Source: Apostichopus japonicus (Eukaryota; Echinodermata; Holothuroidea; Aspidochirotida; Stichopodidae). Taken from it: DNA of 64,000 nucleotides. The stretch spans positions 18,932,303 to 18,996,302 of the forward strand of contig NC_092581.1 of assembly GCF_037975245.1 (NCBI RefSeq), given 5' to 3'. The translations under genes and the position numbers were made by a program. Positions 1-10,850 of the stretch are shown here, piece by piece; the first letter of the stretch is position 1, and the number at the start of each line of letters is the position of its first letter. The notes below the pieces were generated by a model. That model made no database searches, had not been told where the DNA came from, and worked only from the letters and a program-made list of their open reading frames with translations.

Positions 1-352
1 ACGTGATATTTGCGTCTGATCATCTCTCTGTTGTCCACACGGACGATTTGTTGCATGTACGGATTCTTTTCTTTTTTAATTCAAATATTAAAATCGTTCT
101 TAAATATCTTGTCGAACTAAGTAGACATATAAACATCTTCATATGCTGTAAACTGCGAAGCAGTATATGAGTTAAAGTCGAGTCTTTTGTTTGTATCTTG
201 TGATTACATAATAATGAAAAGAACAGTAAAATGAAATATTCAAGGTCCATTTTCCAAAACGTAATGATTAAAGCGCCAACAAAGAAACCTCACCCCACTC
301 CATTTTCCTACCCCACCCTCCGAATCCCTTCTGGATCCGCTCCTGTTATATG
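1..352. other. Left flank, no gene seen
   Basis: AT-rich single-copy-looking sequence. The reverse strand has a short open frame (20-250) with no recognisable motif and low-complexity hydrophobic composition; it is of chance length. A C-rich, purine-poor stretch precedes the satellite that begins at about 353. Confidence 0.6.
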
Positions 353-1390
353 AAAATATCACATGCTATGGCATTAATTAATGCAAGAAACAAGCTTCTT
401 AGAAGTGAGAGTAAATATCACATGCTATGACATTAATTAATGCAAGAGACTAGCTTCTTAGAAGTAAGAGTAAATATCACATGCTATGGCATTAATTAAT
501 GCAAGACACTAGCTTCTTAGAAGCATGCTATGGCATTAATTAATGCAAGAGACTAGCTTCTTAGAAGCATGCTATGGCATTAATTAATGCAAGAGACTAG
601 CTTCTTAGAAGTAAGAGTAAATATCACATGCTATGGCATTAATTAATGCAAGAGACTAGCTTCTTAGAAGTAAGAGTAAATATCACATGTTATGGCATTA
701 ATTAATGCAAGAAACTAGCTTCTTAGAAGTAAGAGTAAATATCACATGCTATGGCATTAATTAATGCAAGACACTAGCTTCTTAGAAGCATGCTATGGCA
801 TTAATTAATGCAAGAGACTAGCTTCTTAGAAGCAGGAGTAAATATCACATGCTATGGCATTAATTAATGCAAGAAACTAGCTTCTTAGAAGTAAGAGTAA
901 ATATCACATGCTAGGGCATGAATTAATGCAAGAAACTAGCTTCTTAGAAGCAGGAGTAAATATCACATGCTATGGCATTAATTAATGCAAGAGACTAGTT
1001 TCTTAGAAGCAGGATTAAATATCACATGCTATGGCATTAATTAATGCAAGAGCCTACTAGCTTCTTAGAAATAGGAGTAAATATGACATGTTATGGCATT
1101 AATTAATGCAAGAGATTAGCATCTTAGAAGTAAGAGTAAATATCACATGCTATGGCATTAATTAATGCAAGAGACTAGTTTCTTAGAAGCAAGAGTAAAT
1201 ATGACATGTTATGGCATTAATTAATGCAAGAAACTAGCTTCTTAGAAGTAAGAGTAAATATCACATGCTAGGGCATTAATTAATGCAAGCAACTAGCTTC
1301 TTAGAAGTAGGAGTAAATATCACATGTTATGACATTATTTAATACAAGAAACTAGCTTCTTAGAAGTAAGAGTAAATTTCACATGCTATG
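353..1390. repeat. Satellite array, 59-bp and 44-bp units
   Basis: About 18 tandem copies. The long unit is 59 bp and contains the perfect palindrome gcattaattaatgc, then an 11-base near-palindrome cttcttagaag, then a linker (gtaagagtaaatatcac). In several copies, for example around 480-600 and 770-830, the 15-base linker is missing, giving a 44-bp unit. Unit-to-unit differences are mostly single substitutions (agaaac/agagac/agacac, gtaag/gcagg), so the array is fairly homogeneous. The array ends at about 1390 in a purine-rich gagagagg stretch. Nothing in it looks coding. Confidence 0.95.
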
Positions 1391-1486
1391 AAGAGAGGGA
1401 GAGAGAACAGTTAGCAGATTTAATATAAAATATAAATGTTAAGATAAAAATAAAATATAAATACAAAATTATAACAGGTCATTCGT

Positions 1487-1731
1487 GGTATATATGTATG
1501 TATTTTTTAGATCCTCCTGCAAGCAGGAACTCGCGAAGAAGCCTCATTGGCTCATCAAAGCCGCAAGCTGACCGAAGTCAGTCTCTTAGATTCATATTTA
1601 ACGTCCATGATTATGTATTGTTAATTGTCAACAACTCTGTAACTGGACGACATACATTAATCTGGGAGTGACTCGAACCGGGCACCTTATGATTGAAAGG
1701 CACCGGCGTTAACCACTGAGCTAACACTGGA
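1487..1731 (-). mobile_element. tRNA-derived SINE, family A, copy 1
   Basis: Read on the reverse strand, the element starts with a tRNA-like head: A-box-like tagctcagtgg (complement of 1713-1723) and B-box-like ggttcgagtca (complement of 1669-1679). These are the internal RNA polymerase III promoter elements. A ~150-bp body follows, ending in cctgcttgcaggaggatct and then a short tail of tacata repeats. The same order and body recur at 10604 and 18442, which defines the family. The head does not fold into a clean cloverleaf, so this is a retroposon and not a tRNA gene. The partner LINE cannot be identified here. Confidence 0.85.
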
Positions 1732-4706
1732 AAGCAACCTTTGAGAATTTATTAATTAATTAATTTAATCAGAACATTTTAAAATACTTGGAAAACTTTA
1801 ACATTTACAGCCCTGTTCTGAAGGGGACAAAATAGGTAAGTCAATAATTGCCAAAATAACTGCCAAAAATGTTGCAAAATACTTATAGGAATAACTAAAC
1901 GTTTATTTAAAGTTTCAAAGCTAATTTTGGATGGCTTTAACTAAAACGAAATAACACTGAAATAACTCGTAACTCTGCTTATAACAACTTGTTTACAAAT
2001 AAAGTATAGTCAGTTACATCATCAGTTTTGGTTGGAATATCACATAATATTGTACAAATACATTGTACAAATAAGAAATTACTGTCAACGTGGTAGTGAT
2101 TAGTGACCAGTGATAATTATTTAAAATTGATGGACGAAATTATATTTCCTGATCGATGGAGCAGTTAATACGCGCGCACATCTGGCCACCATCTGTTGAA
2201 AGAAATGGTTGTGTCTTTACTATATAAGAAGAGAAAACATTATCTAACTTTTTTCTTAATCATTATTCTTCTAAACAAAGATTGTGTTAATATTTTTGGT
2301 TAACTTTGCATCCCATAACAAGAACGTTGCATTAATGAGATATGACACAATTTATTATAATATTTATACGTCACATTTATGCTACATATTTCTTTGTCTG
2401 AAATAACTGTTGTGTGATACCTGATCCCCCCCCCCCCTATAATTTTGCACTTAGCAGGGGAGCATCCAGTATTTTAGAAAGGAAAAGGTAGGAACCTGGA
2501 TTCGTTGAAGCCGATTACCATTAAGGATAAATTGGAGACCCCCCCCCACCTCCTTCCCACAAAAGGTAAAGTTTTAGACGTGGAATGGTGTATTTTGAGA
2601 CAAAGCTAGGCTTTAAATTAGGTCTATGGTAAGCTCTAGTTTTTACTACTAACTACCCTTTATTGTGTTTGTATATGTGGGGTGGGGGAGCGGGGGAGGG
2701 AGGAAGGGAGGAAGGGAGGGAGAGGACTGAAAGGGGTTTTGTACATCCCCACCCTCACACCCGCACTCCTGCTTACGTAAGACTTAAAGAGTAAAATATT
2801 TCCCGTCATATTCCGAAAATTACTTCTTTTACCCAGTCAAGGCAGAAATTTTATGCGACGTTTTGGTACCCGTCTGTATTAGTCGGTATAATGAAATTGT
2901 GACGTCAGAGGAACTTGGTCACGTGACGATTACCGGTACTGCACGTACTGGTGACACGTGATAGGAATCGCAGCGCTGTCCCTATAGCATGCCTAATGTA
3001 AACATCGCATCAGTCTCTTAGCACTTGAAGACATTTCGTCAGGTACATGCAACCCCCCCCCCCCCCCACCCGCCTTTCCCTTCACAACCCGTCCTCCAAT
3101 TTGTAATAAAACTATGGAGACGATTGTCGCAGAGAAGTTGAAATTTCGGTGACAATACGTCGCGAATTTCCAACCACGAAAACTATCAAATAGTTTTAAT
3201 CTACGGTTCTGCAACAAATGGTATCATAAATTTCACCTCATTTAATGTTGGTAAAGATCAATTCTGTGATAAAGGTTGTTTACAATTGTGTCAAATATCC
3301 CAGTAATTGGTTTTGTTTCTTTACTTACATTTTCTGTAAGAAAATGTTATTTTATTATTTCACCTTCGAAGGTTTGAAACTTAACCTTTAACGTAAGCCG
3401 GCCTTCAGCAAAGTAACAATATTTCTCTCATCCCAAATGTTCTATATTTCACGATTTATTTTTACATTCTTTCAACACCAGCAAATGTACCAAAAAATAT
3501 CAAATTAATCATCTTTGTAGACTTTTTTTCTGCTTGACATTAAAAACAAAAAGGCTAAAAACATATTTGGATTTTTTCCCCCCTTAGCAAGCCAATCTAT
3601 CCATGCGTGACCACTATTTTGATAAGTCAGTAATAATTTTGGGGGGATTTTGGAGTAATGCGTCGCTTATTCATGCGCGGTGACCCGTTGGTGCTTGCTT
3701 GACGCTTTCCGCAACTACTCGTCCGCATCATTAAATTTCATCGCGGACAAAAATGATAAGACTTTATAGATATTTGAGATTTCGGTTTTCTCGCGACGAA
3801 ACTCCCGACTGTCGACTAGAGAAAGTTGATATTATATAGCATGCTAAGGGACTGTCGCCTGGAGACTCGATATGCCTGTCAGCGCCAATTGTATTTACGA
3901 ATTTACCGGTTCGTTTGTATTTCGGTATGCCTATACGTCATCAATGTGGTCTTAATTTTTATCAAATTGAGTCACTTAGTAAAGCAATTCCTCTGTATTC
4001 CCACCCCAGCCCCTACCACCTCTCGATAAACCAAACCTGGTACATGTCTGACAGATTACATGATGATATAGGTGGGCGTTACACACTGACCCGTCGCCAG
4101 GACTATGAGTTATAGGGGTAACCTTGTATTTCGTTACCAATATAACTTGTGTGAGTTTCAGGTTGTACACATGCACCGTGTATGAATGAATCCTGTTGTC
4201 CTATAGTATAGGCTATGAATTAAACGGTTATAATACCACAGTTTGCATTGCTTGGGTGCTATATACTGCGACTATATATGGTAACACGATACGGTATTGT
4301 ACCATCGTTGGAAATGAAATATTGTAAGGCAAAACTAGTTTGGCGAGTGTGGCATATGGGGTGGCAGAATATTTTTTTATTTTTTATTATTGTCGTCTTT
4401 AATGAGGGTAGTCCTGCTCAGTGCAGAAGCACTGCTTTCCAGAGGAGCCCTCCATGGTCCAATATTGATTCGACTGTTGATCGTGGCATGACGTGATCAA
4501 CACGTGACCTCTTGACTTTACATAATTCATTACCGAACATAGGCTTATAAGGGATTCATGTATGAAGGAGTCGTTACAAAGTTAGTCAATTAATTTTAAC
4601 AATCCCCCCCCCCCCCCTCAAATTTGCCTCTAGGCGTGAAACAGCCGTTTCTATCTTTAATAAGATAACCATATCACGTGATCTAAAGCGTTCATTTAGC
4701 TATCGA
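1732..4706. other. Intergenic/intronic, no gene seen
   Basis: Single-copy-looking AT-rich DNA with C homopolymers at 2426-2437, 3053-3067 and 4604-4617, and a G-rich stretch near 2680-2730. A short direct repeat (attgtacaaata twice) lies near 2050. Open frames here (for example 3826-4029 forward and 2993-3217 reverse) have no recognisable domain and are of chance length. Confidence 0.5.
2900..2960. promoter_or_regulatory. CRE plus paired E-boxes around an imperfect hairpin
   Basis: A perfect CRE palindrome TGACGTCA (2900-2907) is followed by CACGTG at 2920-2925 and again at 2955-2960. Between the two E-boxes is an imperfect inverted repeat (accggtac / gtactggt, 7 of 8 pairing). CRE is bound by bZIP factors and CACGTG by bHLH factors. 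Use as a regulatory element here is inference from motif clustering only. Confidence 0.3.
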
Positions 4707-4837
4707 TGACGTGACGTATGGGTCAACCAATGAGGCACGTTGTGTAGCGAAGAGAAAAACAACAACAACGCATATATACATATATCAAGTTTAGTGTATG
4801 CGCAGTCTGTTTGATCATGTTTTCTTGCAACTCAATG
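4707..4837 (+). promoter_or_regulatory. Promoter-like cluster: CRE, CCAAT, TATA, initiator-like
   Basis: In order: TGACGTGA (4707-4714), CCAAT (4727-4731), a TATATA core starting at 4773, and an initiator-like gcagtctg near 4802-4809, about 30 bp downstream of the TATA. The first ATG (4835) opens an 18-codon frame (MASFEIFCG...) that passes a possible GT donor (acag|gtgggc, weak) before a stop. The spacing is right for a TATA promoter, but TATATA is common in this AT-rich window, so this may be coincidence. Confidence 0.2.
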
Positions 4838-4861
4838 GCGTCGTTCGAAATTTTCTGTGGC

Positions 4862-7394
4862 ACAGGTGGGCATCAACGTACCACCACTTAACATTCCGCT
4901 GCCCTTAGTTTCTTTTACAATTATGTTGTGCAAAAACTTGTTGAATTTATTTTTAATAGTTCGTAGTAGCATAACAATGTACCTCACGTAATTGACTCAA
5001 TTTCTTTTGAGAAATTTAATAAATTTTATCTATATTTAAAATATGGTTAAATTTCATTCAAATAAGAAAGTTAAAAGTCGAAACATCATTAAGGTTTTCC
5101 AAGTGGCTTGTTTTTTCGTGTAATTAATGGTGTTTGGGGGACGAAATGTTCAGGATTGAATCAAATTAATTAACTTATAGCTCATTAATAGCACATTAAA
5201 TGAGTGCAAAAATATTAGAAGATGTCGAAATTTCTTCAAAAGCAATTTGGAAACAAATGATTAAGCAAACGCCAAGAGTTACTTTGAAATCAGCTTGAGG
5301 ATACAATTAACGTATTTATTGGTAAGTGGTATGCACACATTATATAACGGGGTAGGGTGGGTAGGGTGGTGGGAAGGGGGCGGCATTTTGAAGGCGGCCA
5401 GTGTATCCAACAAAAGCTCTGTATTCCCCTCCCGTCGCTTACTGATGCAAACAGTGGCACCACAACGCACTACAATCCTTTCAAGGAATGCAATAATAAA
5501 AATTAAATTCAAAATACATCTCCTAAAAATTGAAGGGTTTGCCTTTTAATCTCCAAATTTCCACGTTGACACGTTGTTGGTAAAGACCATTGATGTAACT
5601 AAAAAATAAAAAATGTAACCTCAGTGGTGAAATAAGATTAATAAATTAAGATTATATAACGAGTCTCTCCTTAAAATCTCCTGTATTTAATATTACTTTC
5701 TATGATATACTTTATATCACACATACTTTCATGACATTATTTAACTTGTATTAAGATATATTGTTTTATTAGTTGTGGTCAAGGGGCCTACAGAGGGATA
5801 TTAAATTTGTTACAAATATTTAAAACACATGACCACCGTTTTGTTAAGGTATCTCTTCATCATGTAAGTATGCTATAGGAACGCCAGAAATAGTCAGCTA
5901 TGCCTATAGTTCTAATTTCTCGTTTCACTCAACCTACGTCAGCGCATTTTTATCGCACTGCGACATTTAAGTAGACTATTTTAACCACCCCCCCCCCTCC
6001 CCTAGACGAAGCAGAATATCATAAGGAACATTATTTTAAAGTACCACGAGTAAAGCTTTGTTCAAATTTAAGAAGCAACTTGATGATCTTGGAGTAATAT
6101 CTTTGATCTATACTTGTTATGAAAATGGTCGTTGAAGCCATTCAATGTGCTTCGTTTCCTTAATGTTGCATTTAATATGATTTTCATCACACATGAAATA
6201 TGATATGTAATTTCAACTAGGATGGTCTTTTGGTATTGCGTCCAGCGCATCTCCATAGACCTATAATTTGTCTGAAAAGAGACTTTTTCCGGAATGACCA
6301 TCATGATCCATTTTTACAGATGATAACCTTTTAGAAAATCATCTTTGTTTTGATCTTATTGCTGTGTTCAATAAACCAGAGTGGTCAAGAAATCCCTTTC
6401 CTTATACCTTTTACGGTGATTTTTATTTCGGTGCAACATCTACGCGAATTGCAATAAAACAAAATATATAGATATAGCGAACGGTAAAAATATACTCATC
6501 CTTTGCTAAGGTAATGAGGGGCCCTTCTGTTGTTTCCCTAAGTATCTACATTTGTTTTTGCACCTTATATCAATGCGCCCATCCAATATAAATGTAGCAC
6601 ATTCGTTCATTTATCCTCATCTTCATCCATCTTCAATCTTCAATCGATCCAAAGATGAGTTTTGTCTTCAAATTTCTCGACTTTTACGCCCGCTGATTCC
6701 TAGGAGAACGTACCGTGTGAAACCCGCCTGCATGCGTTCCCACTTGTCATACTGACTCCACGTCCTGATGAACGCGGGAACAAAATTTTGGATCTCCTTG
6801 CCAACTCGCGCGCTTTTTTTTTCTTTTGCTATCTATGGTATGATGTACCGTCTGCTTCTTTTTACGTTACTTCTGTTTCTACTGTATTTTTCTTTTCTCT
6901 TTTTGTTTCTGTTGGAAAGAAGAGAGAAAAAAGAAAGAAAAAAGAAGAAGAGATGGAAAAAAACTGTCTTGGAAGGAAAACGACATTACAAAGCTTTGGG
7001 TTGACGTGGATGAATTGTTAATGAGCTTGTGTATTGAGGGTAAAAGTGTCAAAATTAGCACACTTTGCGCGGTGCCGGCTCCGTAAGAGAAGTACGAGCG
7101 TAATTAAAATCAGTGATATCTAATGAGAAGGTTAGGCCATTGAACCCAACATGTTAAAAAATAAAAAACAAGTTATTGGTATACCATCTCGGTTACATAT
7201 AGATTACCATTATAACAAAAACCAAAACGAAGAGAGATCAAAACAAAATGTCGAATCGTTGCAAGTTGAGCGTGATCACTAACACTTGACTAATTACAAA
7301 GAAGTCAACTTTACGGTTTGGAAACGTCACATAACTCGATTTATATAAATATATATGTATATTTGCATACAATCTCAAACTTTCACTTTCACAT
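4862..7394. other. Intergenic/intronic, no gene seen
   Basis: AT-rich sequence with C runs near 5990 and a pyrimidine-rich to purine-rich switch at 6810-6965 (T/C-rich, then an A/G-rich gaaagaa tract). Short open frames at 5279-5549, 6068-6304 and 6768-7061 overlap each other on both strands and follow the low-complexity tracts. None is supported as coding. Confidence 0.5.
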
Positions 7395-7399
7395 ATAAA

Positions 7400-7693
<294 letters not shown>

Positions 7694-7722
7694 CCGGTTT
7701 CGAACCTCTGGACATACAATCA

Positions 7723-7830
7723 GCGTCCATAGCCTAGTGGTTAGGGTGTCCGCGTACAGAGCGGAAGGCCCAAGTTCGAATCCCGGTGGAGGCTGGAAGG
7801 TTTTCCAACTCATTACGATTTTCATTTATA
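7723..7830 (+). mobile_element. tRNA-like SINE head (family C) with TA tail
   Basis: The first 71 bases (7723-7793) fold like a tRNA: acceptor arms gcgtcca and tggaggc pair at 6 of 7 positions, the A box tagcctagtgg is at 7730-7740, the anticodon stem tccgc/gcgga is perfect around the 7-base loop gtacaga, and the B box agttcgaatcc is at 7773-7783. The T stem pairs at only 3 of 5 positions and the loop would give anticodon ACA, which is unusual. A non-tRNA tail (ctcattacgattttcat) then runs into TA repeats. It is therefore better read as a tRNA-derived SINE than a functional tRNA. A young tRNA pseudogene is the alternative. Confidence 0.7.
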
Positions 7831-7852
7831 TATATAATTTTACGATTTTCAT

Positions 7853-7936
<84 letters not shown>

Positions 7937-7940
7937 ATAT
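7831..7940. repeat. (TA)n array ending in (GT)n
   Basis: Starts after a second copy of the SINE tail motif (tacgattttcat at about 7840) and ends in gtgtgtgtgt. It is the tail-side microsatellite of the SINE at 7723. Confidence 0.9.
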
Positions 7941-8624
7941 AGAAATGTTCACTTTTAGAGAAAATACATTTATGTAGACTTTCTTTCCGTTGTATGTATT
8001 TCGCAATGTTTCTTTCTATTCATTTGGGAAATCCTGCTATATTTATGTAGAATAACATAACGAGTGAAACCTGCTTGAACACATGCACCGTGGCAATAGT
8101 GGTTTTATTTACTCACATATATGTGATATAAAATGCCACAAACGTTTGATAGAAAGCGTCAAAATTTCTGATATCATTACTCAACGTGATCACGACCCTA
8201 AGACAATTTTTGTTTTGTACCTTTACTTACCTTAAATTTGTAATTTCCCGTCTTATGGTTTTTTGCTCGGAACCTATTTCAAATTTTGTGATTATAACAC
8301 CTCGAGGCAATAATTTTGTAATCTTTGGGCTGTTTAGCACGTTGAGGCCACTTCAAAATAGAAAGCTTTAATATTTGTTTAGTGCAATCACAAATTTTGT
8401 AGTCCTTGCATTTCTGCTAGCAGTTCGTGTCCGACGTGTACACATTAAAGCAGATACAATTTCAGTTTGCAAGTCTAATATCATCTTGACAGCTTTCTAT
8501 AGTGTGAGTACAATGACCCGAATAGCCTATAAAGGTCACGTGTTCGAGTACAAAGCCATGAGTACCACAACACACTTTACGAGTACGCATACGCACTCGA
8601 ATACTATACGTCTCTCATCACATG
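7941..8624. other. AT-rich, no gene seen
   Basis: A 138-codon forward open frame begins at 8375 and runs into the repeats at 8625-8790. Its translation is hydrophobic at first, then Thr/His-rich, with no recognisable domain. A frame of this length is expected about once by chance in a 64-kb AT-rich window, and it overlaps repeat sequence. A GTGAGT at 8503 could be a donor but no convincing acceptor precedes it. Confidence 0.4.
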
Positions 8625-9310
8625 ACCACAATGTATACCGTGTTACTGTTGTATACGTCACAATAGTCCTACACAGACGTCAGCAAAGGCTATATGCACG
8701 TGCTATGCGTTTTAAACCATGTAAAGACTTTGTGTTAAGTCAGTATCCATTTATAGCACTCTCAAAGCAGACTTTTCTCATAGTCATTTAGCCTATTGGA
8801 CTTTAGGCACGACGTAACATCACTTAATAATGACATGAGCACGCCAAATCCTGATAGTTTATAACGTTAATAATCACGGCAGGTCCTTAATTAATAACCT
8901 ATCAGAGCCAACAGAGGCTAAATACTTTTCAAAACAAAGTATCAACAGATTGTGTTTGTCTGCAGCCACCTTGTTTATGTCAACAGCTATTAACAGCACC
9001 TTCGTAACATATGCCCTTATGGTAACTTAGCATATTTGCATACCGAACTTTTGGACACAGGTGCAATGCAACGTCACCTGCCAATAATCATCACAGGACC
9101 ACGATGTACCTTGTTAGTGTCATAGTGTCAACAACAGATGTTTAATATCCTTACAAAGCCACCGAAGCTATACGTTTTCAAAACAAAAATATCAACACTT
9201 TGTATTTGTCAAGAGTCAAGACCATGAACGCTCGTATAGCAGATTCCCTTATAGCCACTTAGCCTATTTCTATACCAAACCTTGGGCACAAGTTACTATC
9301 ATCGTTAGCT
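8625..9310. repeat. Diverged tandem repeat, about 240-250 bp unit, three copies
   Basis: Three old tandem units can be followed by shared landmarks. The block ttttcaaaacaaa..atcaaca occurs at 8927 and 9176 (249 bp apart). The block cccttat..acttagc.tattt.nataccnaac occurs at 9013 and 9245, with a weaker version at 8780. An accacaatgta/accacgatgta block opens units one and three. Divergence is high, so the array is old. No coding signal. Confidence 0.6.
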
Positions 9311-10603
9311 TAGTAATTACCAATGTTGCTGAGAGCAGAATTCAACATGATGTGTTACAATGAATGGAATACGTCATAGCAATTATAACAACACACTGTA
9401 ATAGTTTTACTGGAAGGAAAGACTGTGGATATAGGTTAAATGATCTATTTAAATTGCACAATTTAGAAATGTACATATTAAACCTTCGGTTGAAGATTTT
9501 CAATATCATGCTTTCAGTGACGTCACAATGGATATACCTCTATTACGGTTTGTATGAATATAGCTAAAATAGGAAGGAATGTTATCCAATATTTCTACTA
9601 CGATTGAAGACACTCGAACAAACAAAAAAAGACAATTACTTCGCGCTGGGGTTCGATTGATCATTGAACTTGCTGTAAGGCTAAACCTTTTATTAAACTT
9701 CTATTTACCACATAAAAAATGTCATACAATAATCAATGAAAATTAAAATTAAAATTAAAGGAATTGTATTATAGGCTATTCCAGACTGTAAATGTATATG
9801 AAGATATTCAGGGTGGTAAGGGTTGGGCCGAAGGGTGGGGGGGTAGGGGATAGGGGATAGGGTGTTCCATTTGACGTAACTTCGAAATTGGCTCTACAGT
9901 TGAGACTATATGGAGAATTTCAATCCCTCTATTGATAGCCTCTCCTTCGTGAAGAAAAAAACTTGCCCCTGTTTCAAAATCGGCCGGATGGAATTTGGTT
10001 TACTTTATCGAAAGTGTTGCGACTTATCCCAGATCTGTCGAACGCCATTCCTTCTTTGAGCCTTTCACCTGTTTCTCAAGTGCAACTTTAGCAACCTCTT
10101 CAGTCGGTCAGAGTTTTATACCTGTTTGTTGAAAAAAAACTGCTTTAAGCTCCAGTTCAAATCAGCCCTCTCGGCCACTGTAAACACGAGAAGCCGGGAT
10201 AATACCCTCCATCTAAGCAAGCTTTACAAAAGCATTTCACAGAATGCCTTTCACAGTGAGAATTGCTGAGCAAACCGTCACATACCTTACAATGTTTGTC
10301 GTGGTTTCGGGATTTAAGACAACAAGAGTGGCATGTTTTTTCCTTTTTTTGGGAAATGAAGGTTTTTTAACTGTTCATCCTCTCAAAAGAAGAAGAAGAA
10401 GAAAAAAGGAAACCCGGTTTTGTCTTGACCGACAATACTTGCCCAGGGTGGTCTAACGCCTTCTTGATTTTGCGCTGAGACCGAAGGGTAATTTTGTTGA
10501 AAGCAAAGAGATAAGTTATCGCGTTAGAACTGGAGGCTCTAACAAGGCTCCCTGGTTCATATATATGTAACCTCACTCTACAAATTATCAATGAAATGTC
10601 CAT
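9311..10603. other. No gene seen
   Basis: Contains a CRE palindrome (9518-9525), a G-rich stretch (9830-9865) and an (AAG)n tract at 10388-10405. On the reverse strand an open stretch around 10120-10230 ends at a possible donor (cag|gtataa) but has a weak acceptor, so it was not called. Confidence 0.45.
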
Positions 10604-10850
10604 TTCAGCTCAGTTAGGTCAGTGGTTAACGCCGGTGCCTTCCAATCATAAGGTCCCCAGTTCGAGTCACTCCAAGATTAATGTATGTCATCTAGTTACA
10701 GAGTTGTTAACAATTGACAATTCATAATCATGGACATTAGATATGAATCTAAGAGACTGCCTTCGGTCAGCTCGCCGCTTTGATAAGCCAATGAGGCTTC
10801 TTCGAGAGTTCCTGCTTGCAGGAGGATCTAAAACACATACAAACATTTTC
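10604..10850 (+). mobile_element. tRNA-derived SINE, family A, copy 2
   Basis: Same family as 1487-1731 and 18442-18700. A-box-like taggtcagtgg (10615-10625), B-box-like agttcgagtca (10659-10669), the conserved body with gttaacaattgacaatt and cttcggtcagct, and the 3' hairpin cctgcttgcagg before an acacatacaaac tail. The head carries a small duplication (ctcagttaggtcagtgg) relative to copy 1. It is too diverged from a tRNA to be a tRNA gene. Confidence 0.85.

Noticed and set aside
353-1390. CRISPR-like array
   Set aside because: Units are contiguous and fully repetitive, with no unique spacers; it is a eukaryotic satellite.
1834-1839. GTAAGT donor after a 25-bp open segment
   Set aside because: A 25-bp exon with a weak acceptor is not supportable.
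7723-7793. Functional tRNA gene
   Set aside because: T stem pairs poorly, the anticodon would be the unusual ACA, and a SINE-like tail follows that recurs elsewhere.
8375-8791. 138-codon forward frame
   Set aside because: About one frame of this length is expected by chance in 64 kb of AT-rich DNA; it overlaps a diverged tandem repeat and has no recognised domain.
10120-10230. Reverse open stretch ending cag|gtataa
   Set aside because: No convincing acceptor; ordinary length for chance.
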